From the NCBI GenBank assembly GCA_944989445.1, contig CALYLW010000168.1, positions 682,001 to 746,000 of the forward strand: a DNA stretch of 64,000 nucleotides, written 5' to 3'. The translations under genes were made by a program, and so were the position numbers. The notes under the pieces were generated by a model. It had not been told where the DNA came from and made no database searches. It worked only from the letters and a program-made list of their open reading frames with translations. Shown piece by piece: positions 37,655 through 50,800 of the stretch (its first letter is position 1; the number at the start of each line of letters is the position of its first letter). This DNA comes from Ampullaceana balthica (taxonomy: Eukaryota > Mollusca > Gastropoda > Lymnaeidae).

Positions 37655-38088
37655 TCACCTTTTGTAACAGTGTCAATATCTTTGACATTTCACCTTTTGT
37701 AACAGTGTCAATATCTTTGACATTTCACCTTTTGTAACAGTGTCAATATCTTTGACATTTCACCTTTTGTAACAGTGTCAATATCTTTGACATTTCACCT
37801 TTTGTAACAGTGTCAATATCGTTGACATTTCACCTTTTGTAACAGTGTCAATATCTTTGACATTTCACCTTTTGTAACAGTGTCAATATCTTTGACATTT
37901 CACCTTTTGTAACAGTGTCAATATCTTTGACATTTCACCTTTTGTAACAGTGTCAATATCTTTGACATTTCACCTTTTGTAACAGTGTCAATATCTTTGA
38001 CATTTCACCTTTTGTAACAGTGTCAATATCTTTGACATTTCACCTTTTGTAACACTGTCAATATCTTTGACATTTCACCTTTTCTGAA
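37655..38088. repeat. 35-bp minisatellite (about 12 copies)
   Basis: The unit TTTGACATTTCACCTTTTGT plus AACAGTGTCAATATC is almost invariant; only single-base variants are visible (for example CGTTGAC at 37820). Such homogeneity suggests recent expansion. Confidence 0.95.
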
Positions 38089-38389
38089 AATCAATCTCTT
38101 TAAGACAACACCTAATTTAATATTCAATATTTTCCGCACCTCCATTTGTTTATCGACACGTTATGTTGTTGCAATGCTCTCTAAATCAAATGAGTTTCAC
38201 CAAAGTTGCACACAGATACTATGAACTTCATTTAAGAATGACATGAGTTGTTTTTAAAAATGCATTTTGAGCAGGATATTGGAGTTAAATATGCAAGCTA
38301 TGAATCTAAATACGTCTATGTCTATAAGTTTTTAAAAATTTAATCTGTGATGAAATGAGTCCCAATAAATCTAGAAATGTTAAACTCGG

Positions 38390-38805
38390 TGACCCGTCAA
38401 AACGGCCCCGACAAAACGGCCCCAGACAAATTGTTAACATTTTTCAACAAAGACTTTAATTTTTATTTCATTTTAAGCTTTTGTCAACTTTTTCACCCTT
38501 AAATAAAGTGTTAAAATTGTAAAATTATATCTTGTGATGTTATTATATTGTTTCTTGTCAACAAACAGCCGCGATTGGTACCATTTCGCGTAAAGGCTAT
38601 TAAATTCACTATTGTGATGTCGTTATTATTGTTTATTATTAGCAAAACCTGACACTGAATAGGTGAGTAAGAATACGAATTTAATATTTGATTGGACATT
38701 TTACTTTTAGTCCATCTTTTAGTCCGGGGCCGTTTTGTCGGGGCCGTTTTGTCGGGGCCGTTATGTCGGGGCCGTTTTGTCCGGGGCCGTTTTGTCGGTG
38801 AACAG
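38390..38805. mobile_element. Foldback-like MITE with GGGGCCGTTTTGTC terminal repeats
   Basis: The left end carries two AAAACGGCCCCGACA units (38398-38430). The right end carries five GGGGCCGTTTTGTC units in opposite orientation (38726-38800). The terminal arms are short tandem arrays in inverted order, typical of Foldback-type elements. The interior is AT-rich. Confidence 0.65.
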
Positions 38806-38984
38806 TTAACTCAAATGTCTGCAGCGTGCCTAAAAGTGATCTCCTGTTATTGAGAGCGCACCAGTAAGTCATCCATTAAATTTCCACATAAAGAAAGTTG
38901 GTCAAATAAATAGAAAAGGTCTTATTAACAGACCTAATACCATAAAAGTATGTGCTCCAATAAAGAGACATGGTTCCTTAAATA

Positions 38985-39505
38985 AACATTGTTCCATAAG
39001 AGACATGGTCCCATAAATAGATCTGGTCCAATAAGAGATGTGGTCCCATAAATAGATCTGGTCCAATAAGAGACATGGTCCCCATGAATAGATCTGGTCC
39101 AATAAGAGAGATGGTCCCATAAATAGATCTGGTCCAATAAGAGACGTGGTCCCATAAATAGATCTGGTCCAATAAGAGACATGGTCCCATAAATAGATCT
39201 GGTCCAATAAGAGACGTGGTCCCATAAATATATCTGGTCCAATAAGAGATGTGGTCCCATAAATAGATCTGGTCCAATAAGAGATGTGGTCCCATAAATA
39301 GATCTGGTCCAATAAGAGACATGGTCCCATAAATAGATCTGGTCCAATAAGAGACGTGGTCCCATAAATAGATCTGGTCCAATAAGAGACATGGTCCCAT
39401 AAATAGATCTGGTCCAATAAGAGACGTGGTCCCATAAATAGATCTGGTCCAATAAGAGACATGGTCCCATAAATAGATCTGGTCCAATAAGAGACATGGT
39501 CACAA
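38985..39505. repeat. 35-bp minisatellite (about 15 copies)
   Basis: The unit GAGACATGGTCCCATAAATA plus GATCTGGTCCAATAA recurs, alternating GACATGG and GACGTGG variants. Open frames on the minus strand here are repeat artefacts. Confidence 0.95.
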
Positions 39506-39591
39506 TAATAGACATAGTCCCACAAGATGTGGTCCCATAAATAGACCTAGTCCAGTAAGAGACATGATCTCATAAATAGTCCTACTCCCAT

Positions 39592-40122
39592 TAGATGACC
39601 TGGTGTAATAGAGACATGCCTGGTGTAATAGAGACATGCCTGGTGTAATAGAGACATGCCTGGTGTAATAGAGACATGCCTGGTGTAATAGAGACATGCC
39701 TGGTGTAATAGAGACATGCCTGGTGTAATAGAGACATGCCTGGTGTAATAGAGACATGCCTGATGTAATAGAGACATGCCTGGTGTAATAGAGACATGCC
39801 TGGTGCAATAGAGACATGCCTGGTGTAATAGAGACATGCATGGTGTAAAAGAGACATGCCTGGTGTAATAGAGACATGCCTGGTGTAATAGAGACATGCC
39901 TGGTGTAATAGAGACATGCCTGGTGTAATAGAGACATGCCTGGTGTAATAGAGACATGCCTGGTGTAATAGAGACATGCCTGGTGTAATAGAGACATGCA
40001 TGGTGTAAAAGAGACATGCCTGGTGTAATAGAGACACGCCTGGTGTAATAGAGACATGCCTGGTGTAATAGAGACATGCCTGGTGTAATAGAGACATGCC
40101 TGGTGTAATAGAGACATGCCAT
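39592..40122. repeat. 20-bp minisatellite (about 26 copies)
   Basis: The unit TGGTGTAATAGAGACATGCC is highly homogeneous. A marker variant (GCATGGTGTAAAA) appears at 39839 and again 160 bp later. Confidence 0.96.
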
Positions 40123-40556
40123 CTCACTAGACATACGGTCTAAGCCCCGTCAAACAACAAACAAAGAGACACGTCACGAAGCTTTCTACAACGTTGATGT
40201 TTCCAACTACCTGAGGCTGCCAGCTATCGATTAGTTCTATCGATCTGATACCAGATACACTGACTGCCCGCCTGGAACCAGAATCCAAGCTACGAGCTGG
40301 ATCAAGCGTTCCCTGGCGTTCCCTATTCAATTCTTGCTACACAAGTTGAAGTTAACATTAAGACAAGAAGTTGATGTTAGTCATTCAAATTTTTTTTACG
40401 TAAAATACAAAATACACAAACAAATTGAGTAGTGATTATTACTCTGATTACAATAAATTTAAGCTTTATTATATAATTAAACGGTAACGTGTACTGTTGT
40501 ATTAGTTCAGTAATAAAGTTTACTTTTATTGTTTTCATTATACAATTTGTTTGTGT

Positions 40557-40712
40557 CAGGGGCGGATTGAGAATGCACGGGGCCCTTGGCTGAAATTCAA
40601 CTTTGGGCCCGGTCAGGCCACCTTTATTATACAATATAATAATTTTGGGGTCCTTAAAACATTGGGGGCCCCTGGCTTTAGCCCAATCATCACCCCCCTT
40701 AATCCGCCACTG
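40557..40712. mobile_element. hAT-type MITE with perfect 8-bp target duplication
   Basis: A 156-bp element with ends CAGGGGCGGATTGAG and CTTAATCCGCCACTG, flanked by GTTTGTGT on both sides (40549-40556, 40713-40720). The interior GGGGCCC motifs are in inverted order. Confidence 0.9.
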
Positions 40713-40902
40713 GTTTGTGTATTTTGTATTTTATTTAAAAGCTCTATCGCAGTCCTATTCTATAGTAATATGATAATTTTTTTTACGCCATGCTTTCTTT
40801 ACTTATTTGAATTTGCAACAACAAAAATTCTTAACCGTTTCCCCACATATATTTTTTTCTTTTCATTTAATAAGATTGGTCTTATCAACTTATCCAGACC
40901 TG

Positions 40903-41080
40903 TTTGAATGCCTTGTCTTTGTTCATTATTAAGACTTGTTTCAATGTATTGTCACTGTTTCTTGTTCACATGAGTTTTAATGCCCTGTCTTTGTTCCTTA
41001 TTAAGACTTGTTTCAATGTATTGTCACTGTTTCTTGTTCAGATGAGTTTCAATGCCCCGTCATTGTTCCTTATTCAGACT
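40903..41080. repeat. 72-bp repeat (about 2.5 copies)
   Basis: AAGACTTGTTTCAATGTATT, with GTCACTGTTTCTTGTTCA, recurs 72 bp apart (40931 and 41003). Confidence 0.85.
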
Positions 41081-41881
41081 TGTGACGATGCCTGTTATGT
41101 ATTAATTATTGAAATCAAACGTTACTTATTGTGAAGTGTCGGCTTAAAGTCACAATATCCTTTAACGACCAGGAATAAATTGTGTTCCACGTATTTAATA
41201 AAGAGTTGGCTACGAATTTTTTGCCACATTTTTACATCTCTGTTAAATTATTCAAAGGCAATCACGGTAAAGTCTCTCCGAAAATGTTATTGATTTTGTT
41301 GTTGTCTTCCTTGTGGAAAATCAATAATATTATTTTTCTATTTTGTATCTGTAAACAACTAAAAACTTAACAATTTCACACACTTGACTAAATAAATAAC
41401 CCCCTTTGATTGAATAATTAAAACCCCTCGTTTGAGTTAATCATCAGATTGCGTCACTGGACTGCTTCACCAACAAATTTTATTACCACTCACCTTATTT
41501 CTTCACTCACCCCACTCACTGATCTATCTATTTTCGACAATGTCTTTAGAAATATTTTTCAAAAAGAAGAGGAGAAAAAAAAACTAACATTTATTTCTTA
41601 ATTTTCTTTCTGGCACCACCACTAATTGAGATCACAACTTTCAATGTGCTCCTTGACCCCTCTAAATAAATATTTAGTGTTAACAAAGACACATTTAATG
41701 GAATAAGTCCAGACTATATGATCCACTCATACACCCCCGTCCCTTTCCAGCAAGATCATGAATTTTTATGAATTTTTAAATGATGGTATAGAATACAAGC
41801 ATGAAAGTGGTGATGATGAATCAAGTTCAGAAACTTAAACACCAACAGCTACAGGTCACAATTGCAGGGTTGTGACACTAA

Positions 41882-42040
41882 GGGGTCGTCCATACATGAC
41901 GTCACACACCTAGGGGCGGGGGGAAGGGTGAGAGAGGGGTCACACATTTGTGACGATGTGTCACGAGGGGGAGGGGGGGTGTTTAAGAAATGTGACGTCA
42001 CATCAAAACTCGCAAATTTAAATAAAAGTTCCACTTAAAT
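41882..42040. mobile_element. Harbinger-like MITE, family B, copy 3 (truncated)
   Basis: Begins GGGGTCGTCCATACATGACG and matches family B through TTTAAATAAAAGTTCCACTT, then ends. The right terminus is missing. Confidence 0.72.
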
Positions 42041-42175
42041 CACCGCAAAGGGCCATTGAAGATTTACAAAAAAAAGTAAATAGCACGAGATGGGTGTGTT
42101 GGGTGTTCAAATCTCAGTAGTATTGTTTGTTTCCTACAACTAATCGGTCCACTCAAAATAAGATAGCATTCATCT

Positions 42176-43430
42176 AGCCTGTATATTGTCTTTCTGTATA
42201 GCCTGTATAATATCTGTATTTAGTCTATACTATGTATCTAGCCTGTATATTGTCTTTCTGTATAGCCTGTATAATATCTGTATCTAGTCTATACTATGTA
42301 TCTAGCCTGTATATTGTCTTTCTGTATAGCCTGTATAATATCTGTATTTAGTCTATACTATGTATCTAGCCTGTATATTGTCTTTCTGTATAGCCTGTAT
42401 AATATCTGTATCTAGTCTATACTATGTATCTAGCCTGTATATTGTCTTTATGTATAGCCTGTATAATATATGTATCTAGTCTATACTATGTATCTAGCCT
42501 GTATATTGTCTTTATGTATAGCCTGTATAATATCTGTATCTAGTCTATACTATGTATCTAGCCTGTATATTGTCTTTATGTATAGCCTGTATAATATCTG
42601 TATTTAGTCTATACTATGTATCTAGCCTGTATATTGTCTTTCTGTATAGCCTGTATAATATCTGTATCTAGTCTATACTATGTATCTAGCCTGTATATTG
42701 TCTTTATGTATAGCCTGTATAATATATGTATCTAGTCTATACTATGTATCTAGCCTGTATATTGTCTTTATGTATAGCCTGTATAATATCTGTATCTAGT
42801 CTATACTATGTATCTAGCATGTATATTGTCTTTATGTATAGCCTGTATAATATCTGTATTTAGTCTATACTATGTATCTAGCCTGTATATTGTCTTTATG
42901 TATAGCCTGTATAATATCTGTATTTAGTCTATACTATGTATCTAGCCTGTATATTGTCTTTATGTATAGCCTGTATAATATCTGTATCTAGTCTATACTA
43001 TGTATCTAGCCTGTATATTGTCTTTCTGTATAGCCTGTATAATATCTGTATTTAGTCTATACTATGTATCTAGCCTGTATATTGTCTTTCTGTATAGCCT
43101 GTATAATATCTGTATTTAGTCTATACTATGTATCTAGCCTGTATATTGTCTTTATGTATAGCCTGTATAATATCTGTATTTAGTCTATACTATGTATCTA
43201 GCCTGTATATTGTCTTTATGTATAGCCTGTATAATATCTGTATCTAGTCTATACTATGTATCTAGCCTGTATATTGTCTTTCTGTATAGCCTGTATAATA
43301 TCTGTATTTAGTCTATACTATGTATCTAGCCTGTATATTGTCTTTCTGTATAGCCTGTATAATATCTGTATTTAGTCTATACTATGTATCTAGCCTGTAT
43401 ATTGTCTTTATGTATAGCCTGTACATTGCC
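42176..43430. repeat. 64-bp satellite array (about 19.5 copies)
   Basis: The unit CTAGCCTGTATATTGTCTTT, ATGTATAGCCTGTATAATAT, CTGTATTTAGTCTATACTAT plus GTAT repeats for 1.25 kb. Two diagnostic sites (CTTTA/CTTTC and TATTT/TATCT) alternate in the first part, giving a 128-bp dimer pattern. The unit itself contains related TAGCCTGTATA sub-repeats. Confidence 0.96.
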
Positions 43431-43466
43431 AATAGTTATCCTTTACAATTCCTATATCTGGCATGT

Positions 43467-43467
<1 letters not shown>

Positions 43468-43537
<70 letters not shown>
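43468..43537. repeat. (TA)n microsatellite, about 70 bp
   Basis: Uninterrupted alternating AT between the 64-bp and 21-bp arrays. Confidence 0.96.
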
Positions 43538-43539
<2 letters not shown>

Positions 43540-43599
43540 TACATATCTAGTTCATAGCTTAAATTGCATATTGAATGAAGAACGCATTATATTGTAAGT

Positions 43600-44705
43600 G
43601 CATTGCCCTATCTAACCTGTACATTGCCCTATCTAACCTGTACATTGCCCTATCTAGCGTGTACATTGTCCTATCTAACCTGTACATTGCCCTATCTAAC
43701 CTGTACATTGCCCTATCTAACCAGTACATTGCCCTATCTAACCTGTACATTGCCCTATCTAGCGTGTACATTGCCCTATCTAACCTGTACATTGCCCTAT
43801 ATAACCTGTACATTGCCCTATCTAACCTGTACATTGCCCTATCTAGCGTGTACATTGCCCTATCTAACCTGTACATTGCCCTATCTAACCTGTACATTGC
43901 CCTATATAACCTGTACATTGCCATATCTAACCTGTACATTGCCCTATCTAGCGTGTACATTGCCCTATCTAACATGTACATTGCCCTATCTAACCTGTAC
44001 ATTGCCCTATATAACCTGTACATTGCCCTATCTAATCTGTACATTGCCCTATCTAACCTGTACATTGCCCTATATAACCTGTACATTGCCCTATCTAACC
44101 TGTACATTGCCCTATTTAGCGTGTACATTGCCCTATCTAACCTGTACATTGCCCTATCTAACCAGTACATTGCCCTATCTAACCTGTACATTGCCCTATC
44201 TAGCGTGTACATTGCCCTATCTAACCTGTGCATTGCCCTATATAACCTGTACATTGCCCTATCTAACCTGTACATTGCCCTATCTAGCGTGTACATTGCC
44301 CTATCTAACCTGTACATTGCCCTATCTAACCTGTACATTGCCCTATCTAACCTGTACATTGCCATATCTAACCTGTACATTGCCCTATCTAGCGTGTACA
44401 TTGCCCTATCTAACCTGTACATTGCCCTATCTAACCTGTACATTGCCCTATATAACCTGTACATTGCCCTATCTAATCTGTACATTGCCCTATCTAACCT
44501 GTACATTGCCCTATATAACCTGTACATTGCCCTATCTAACCTGTACATTGCCCTATTTAGCGTGTACATTGCCCTACCTAACCTGTACATTGCCTATCTA
44601 GGCTGTATATCGGTCATAACTACTCTGTACATTACCCTATATCTAGCCTGTACATTGTCATATCTAGCCTGTACATTTGCCCAATCTAGCCTGTACATTG
44701 CGTAC
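43600..44705. repeat. 21-bp satellite with 441-bp higher-order repeat
   Basis: The monomer CCTGTACATTGCCCTATCTAA has marked variants. Three of them recur exactly 441 bp (21 monomers) apart: CCAGTACATT at 43721 and 44162, CCATATCTA at 43921 and 44362, CCTATTTAG at 44111 and 44552. The array decays after 44590. Open frames of 332-398 codons across it are artefacts of the 21-bp period. Confidence 0.95.
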
Positions 44706-45325
44706 AGCAAGCGTAAAGCTGTAACGGAATATTCCCATCAGCTCCCCATTCAAAAAACTCCGTGCATCTAATACAGACAGCTACTCACCAAACCCGACCA
44801 ATTTATTGAGGACAACTCGACATCGATCTCCAGCTGACTATCAGATTTGGCCAATAAAGAGGCAGAAGGATGGAGGGGGTGGAGGAGGGGTGGAGGAGGG
44901 GGTAGAGGGGTGGGACGGGTAATCAATACGCAAGAGACCGGGGGGGGGGAGTGTAATGACAAACAGTAGGATCTGAAAACCCCGGTTGATTTATGTCGGA
45001 GGGGGGAGAAGAGGGGATGTTATTTGACGTCACGACCGGAGACCGGAGTGTTCCCTTCTTGTTGGTTAATCAATAAATAAGTTGCCTGATGTCTCGCCTC
45101 AAATTTGCTCCCAGCCCAACTCATAAATCTTCCAGAAGTGATATAGCGACTGTACCGCTACCATGCTGCCGTTATATTGAAATCTAATCAAATCAAATCC
45201 TTTCTTTGTGTTGTCTACAATTACGATATAAATTACAAGTTATACATTTTCCCATTTGTGGAAAAAAACACAATAAGAAATAAAGAATACCTAAACCACT
45301 TATCGTGATTTAGTATTTATTGAGA
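44706..45325. other. Intergenic sequence, nothing recognised
   Basis: Contains a G-rich purine tract (44870-44950) and no gene-like feature. Confidence 0.5.
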
Positions 45326-45334
45326 TATTAGTAG

Positions 45335-45440
45335 TAGAATGATATTTGTAGAATGATATTAGTAGAATAATATTAATAGAATGATATTAGTAGAATTATA
45401 TTAATAGACTGATATTAGTAGAATGATATTAATAGAATAT
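45335..45440. repeat. 14-15-bp repeat (about 7 copies)
   Basis: Units of GATATTAGTAGAAT type, with a shorter TAATAGAAT variant. Confidence 0.8.
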
Positions 45441-45765
45441 GTGAACAGGAACGAGTCACAATTGCGTTGCTGTCTGCTTGCGAAGACCAAGTCCAGTTAA
45501 TATGTGTGTTTTTAAAGGAATGGTCAGTTTTACAATTCAACCCAGAATCACAAACCTTATATATTTAACGCATGAAACTCTAATTATGTAACTCTAACAA
45601 ATGTAACTCTAACAAATGTAACTCTAACATATGTTTTGTACTAAAATGATAGAAGGGGAGAGGGAAGATACATTCCAATGCGTTTTAAAATCTTCCCTCC
45701 TATTTCCTACTGACCTGCGTCATTGCACGGTGTTCTCAGAAATTAGTATTTTCCATATTATAGCC

Positions 45766-45953
45766 CAGTGATGGCGAACTTATATGGGGCCGCGTGCCCA
45801 AAGTTCAATTAAAACCTACTTATATATAGCAAAGTGCCATCACAAAGTGCCAGCACAGCAGTTTGAATAAGCAAGTAATATTTTAGTCGCGTGCCGGCTG
45901 TTGGGGGTCTGCGTGCCGTCTGTGGCACGCGTGGCATAGCTTCGCCATCACTG
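45766..45953. mobile_element. hAT-type MITE, CAGTGATGGCGAAC family, copy 1
   Basis: A 188-bp element with inverted ends CAGTGATGGCGAAC and GCTTCGCCATCACTG, flanks TTATAGCC and TTATAGAG (6 of 8). It shares GGGGCCGCGTGCCCAAA and TAGTCGCGTGCCGGCTG with the copy at 56272-56479. Confidence 0.85.
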
Positions 45954-46242
45954 TTATAGAGATTTATGGTGCGGCTAATTTTTCGAATATTGAAGAAAAA
46001 AATGTATTTTATATATAAAACTATTTTTCTTGCGTTTTTAAAATAAAGAAATTTAGAATATTGTTATTTTCTAAAAGGTTTCCGGAATTTGAGTAAAACA
46101 TATTTATGGGCATTTGTATGTTTGACAAAGTTCACCTCCTCCCTACCCGGTTTAGCCGCGTTCCACTGGCCTCCAGGGTGGTGTGAATTTCTGTCACGTT
46201 TTTAATCAAATTCAAATTAATTTTAATGTTTCTATTCAACTA

Positions 46243-47757
46243 GGAATCCTCGAACATATCTTTATTTAACTTGATTGGTAAAAAATATCCAACATCCTCG
46301 AACATATCTTTATTTAACTTGATTGGTAAAAATATCCAACATCCTCGAACATATCTTTATTTAACTTGATTGGTAAAAAATATCCAACATCCTCGAACAT
46401 ATCTTTATTTAACTTGATTGGTAAAAATATCCAACATCCTCGAACATATCTTTATTTAACTTGATTGGTAAAAATATCCAACATCCTCGAACATATCTTT
46501 ATTTAACTTGATTGGTAAAAAATATCCAACATCCTCGAACATATCTTTATTTAACTTGATTGGTAAAAATATCCAACATCCTCGAACATATCTTTATTTA
46601 ACTTGATTGGTAAAAATATCCAACATCCTCGAACATATCTTTATTAACTTGATTGGTAAAAATATCCAACATCCTCGAACATATCTTTATTTAACTTGAT
46701 TGGTAAAAATATCCAACATCCTCGAACATATCTTTATTTAACTTGATTGGTAAAAAATATCCAACATCCTCGAACATATCTTTATTTAACTTGATTGGTA
46801 AAAATATCCAACATCCTCGAACATATCTTTATTTAACTTGATTGGTAAAAAATATCCAACATCCTCGAACATATCTTTATTTAACTTGATTGGTAAAAAT
46901 ATCCAACATCCTCGAACATATCTTTATTTAACTTGATTGGTAAAAATATCCAACATCCTCGAACATATCTTTATTTAACTTGATTGGTAAAAATATCCAA
47001 CATCCTCGAACATATCTTTATTTAACTTGATTGGTAAAAATATCCAACATCCTCGAACATATCTTTATTTAACTTGATTGGTAAAAATATCCAACATCCT
47101 CGAACATATCTTTATTTAACTTGATTGGTAAAAATATCCAACATCCTCGAACATATCTTTATTTAACTTGATTGGTAAAAATATCCAACATCCTCGAACA
47201 TATCTTTATTTAACTTGATTGGTAAAAATATCCAACATCCTCGAACATATCTTTATTTAACTTGATTGGTAAAAATATCCAACATCCTCGAACATATCTT
47301 TATTTAACTTGATTGGTAAAAAATATCCAACATCCTCGAACATATCTTTATTTAACTTGATTGGTAAAAATATCCAACATCCTCGAACATATCTTTATTT
47401 AACTTGATTGGTAAAAAATATCCAACATCCTCGAACATATCTTTATTTAACTTGATTGGTAAAAATATCCAACATCCTCGAACATATCTTTATTTAACTT
47501 GATTGGTAAAAATATCCAACATCCTCGAACATATCTTTATTTAACTTGATTGGTAAAAATATCCAACATCCTCGAACATATCTTTATTTAACTTGATTGG
47601 TAAAAATATCCAACATCCTCGAACATATCTTTATTTAACTTGATTGGTAAAAATATCCAACATCCTCGAACATATCTTTATTTAACTTGATTGGTAAAAA
47701 TATCCAACATCCTCGAACATATCTTTATTTAACTTGATTGGTAAAAATATCCAACAT
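46243..47757. repeat. 47/48-bp minisatellite (about 32 copies)
   Basis: The unit ATCCTCGAACATATCTTTAT, TTAACTTGATTGGTAAAAAT plus ATCCAAC is nearly invariant over 1.5 kb. Units differ mainly by one A in the GGTAAAAA run (47 versus 48 bp). It is the largest and most homogeneous array in the window. Confidence 0.97.
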
Positions 47758-47790
47758 CTTTTGTAACTAACCTGAAATTCTACTCTGAAC

Positions 47791-47836
47791 TATTGTTCCC
47801 TTTAAGCTGCGCAAGAAACCTTAGAGGGAACATTGC
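47791..47836. mobile_element. CAATGTTCC-family MITE, short internal-deletion copy
   Basis: TTGTTCCCTTTAAGCTGCGC is followed directly by CCTTAGAGGGAACATTG, so both termini are present and almost all of the interior is deleted. Confidence 0.6.
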
Positions 47837-50800
47837 TCAGAAGACGATGAAGTTCTAGGCTTCTATTTGGGCAACATGCCTGTATTTATGGATAAGTCCC
47901 TGTATAAATTTCAGGTGAAAAAACGCGCACATTTTGAACATAAATAAAGAAGCATTATCAAATTGGAACGCCAAATAAAATTAGTCAGAACTGTCTCGAA
48001 ACAGGGAGCCAAAGCATTAGAAAAATATTTAAAATATATATAAACTAGAAAACCAACGAAAAACCTAAAAAGTTGTCTAGGCTGAACGTTAAAGCAACAC
48101 ACGCCTTAAACCAACGATATATAAAGAAGCAGCCCCTCATTTCGACTTCATTATATGGAAAACTACAGATATTTATTTAAGAAAAGACATTAAAGTAGAA
48201 GATCTCCCGGAAATAGCATTTGATTACATCAGGTCGTTAGCCATACACCTTACCCCGAGACAGCAGCCTCAGACAAAAGATTGGCGCTTTCTACATTTGT
48301 ATTCAGTATCTATGCAGCGCTGTAATCTTGTGATATAACAAGTATAGACACTACATCCAATAAAATAAATAAAGAAATAGGTGCGGTTGTCGAAGCTCCA
48401 CCAATCCAGAGTTTCGTGAACAGAATATGCAGAAAGTTTAAGGATTAACCTTTACAATAAGAACGTTTGATATAATAAAATTGAAATGAATCCAGATATA
48501 GCTGAACATAATTATGGTCTTTTCTATCCTTGATAAATTTAAAAACCATGTAAGTAGTTTTTATTTTCACAACAAAAATGACAAAATTCACAATCGCATT
48601 GTACTTTAAATATATATAGAGAGAGACACATCACGTGATTGAAAGATATAAGCACAGCTAATAATCAAAGTAAATATACTATACACATAAATATTGAGAA
48701 TTTCCTTGACAAACTGGCAAAAGCTCTTTTGAAATAATACGTGTACGATTGTAAGCTTTGTTAATGACGTCACCAAGTTAAGGTACTTATACATAAAAAC
48801 TAATTCATGACCTTGAACTTTAATCGTATTCTGGCAAAATCCATCTGACACATATATTCGAAACGTATTATTTTGGGTCTTTCCATTCTTCTCACATATG
48901 TCATTTTAGGATTTTCTATTCTTTTCCCGACTTGTCATCATTTTGAAATGTACTCCCTTAAATTTGGGGTCACAATCCTCTTTCCAGAAATCATTAATTT
49001 AGCCATTCTGTTTTGTGTTTTTTTTTAAAATCCCAATAACCCTAATTTAGGTTCTTCATCCTTGCAGCAAGTTTAAAAAAACAACATTAGCTGCCAAATC
49101 AATGTTACACTAGAAGCCTCAAACCCAAGGATCATCTCTTCAAAGCATCACAGAGACGTGAGCTAGAGGCAGGCACAAAGTATGGAATACATTTTGAAAG
49201 AAAATCTTTGATCGGGAAAAATGGAAATTGTTCTAGATTTCCAATTCTCCAGGCGGGATAAAGGAATAAGTTAGTATCCTCAAAGAAACTATCCTTATAG
49301 CTTATTTATCATTATCCGATAAATTATTAGTTTAGATTTTTCGATATAATTTCTGACAAGCTGTTACAATATTATAGCCTGTATATAATTTTTTATGTTA
49401 TTCATCTACTAGTTTTTGAGGCTTTGCTTTAGTTTTTTTTTAAATCGACCCTGACCTCATTAGTCATGGAATCTGTTTTAATATCTCAGTAGACATTGTT
49501 ATAACCCTTGAAGCAGAAATCCTGATTATGATGTGCATACAATCTGCGACCAAAATGTCAATGAAATTATTTATGATCGCTGATTACGAAACAATGAACT
49601 CCTGAGTTTTATTTGAAAACGCTTGCTGTTTAATTATTTAGTAAAAGCTCAAAAATATAACTCCATGAAAATTTGCTACATAATTTTGTCCTATCCAAAG
49701 TTTTACTCTTTTTTAAAGCACGTGAAATTATTATTTACATTTTAAGTTTCAAATAAAAATAAATAAAGAAAGAAAGACAGAAATGCAATCTATTTTATTT
49801 TGTTAGCAACAGCTTATAGGCATGTATACATTTTCGCTTATTTAAGATAAATAGCGTAAGGACCGCTGGATTCAATTTGGGTTGGGATAAGAGGGGAGAG
49901 TGTTTGAACAAGGAAGCTTCAAGATATTTTATCTACTGTGAACTTGTGCACGGGCCACATTCAGACTGCATGTAGTATTCTAGTGTTGTATTCAGTATGA
50001 CCCATTAAATGTTGGCACATACACTTGACACTTAAGCTCTACTTTAGAGATGGAAATCGAACTCTCTTTGAGAAGGTCACGGGAGCTTCGGCGGATTTTT
50101 GGAGATGGGTAATTATCGCAATTTGGAAATACATGCAAGTTTGGTTTGAAATTGTTTTAAAATTAATAAAAACAAAAGTGTATAGGTGTGGTATGTAAAT
50201 AATTTGTAATTCTTTTTACTAATCGAAATAAACGATAAAAAATCGGTTGTTTCAAATTGAATTTCTAATGGCGACGGAACTGACAATTATATTTATCAAA
50301 ATACGCAGCAATAATTATCTCGTTTGTTTTAAACTCTACAAGCAGCAATGGATAAAAAATGTCAACCACAAAGCAACATACTAATTCAATTTTCAGATAC
50401 TAATCCAACCACAAAGCAACGATACTATCCAAGTCTCCGAACAAATAGATGTTTGCACTGAGAGGGAGGAGTTGAAAAGGATAAGAAAAGTTATATTTGG
50501 CTCACTAAACATAATTTTGCGATGGATTTCTAAATGTGAAAATTCCTGGCGTAACTAAGGACGTTGAAAAATTGTGAAACATTGTCGGTTCAAGTATTAA
50601 TTTGTACGCTAGAGTTCCTTGCCTTGTTCCTGTTCCGTGACGTTGAGATTCGGATTCTGACGTCAGCCAATTTGGGTTCGGGTGTTCTGTTCGATTTCGA
50701 TCTCACGTTAAGCCCCACTTAATGACGTCATGCAACACTTTTGTCTTAAATTATCTTCAAAAATTGTTTTGACATTTCTTCTGACCTGTCCCAAAATTTG

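Noticed and set aside
38902..40134. Minus-strand frames of about 200 codons (SYWTRSIYG, LLHQACLYYTRHVS repeats)
   Set aside because: The 35-bp and 20-bp arrays lack stops in all three frames, so open frames are expected by chance of unit sequence.
43559..44771. Open frames of 332-398 codons on both strands across the 21-bp array (MYRLDRA..., LYIALSN... repeats)
   Set aside because: A 21-bp stop-free unit keeps frames open on both strands; there is no promoter, splice or non-repeat coding context.
46243..47757. Possible CRISPR-like array of 47-bp repeats
   Set aside because: The repeats are directly abutting with no unique spacers, in a eukaryotic context.
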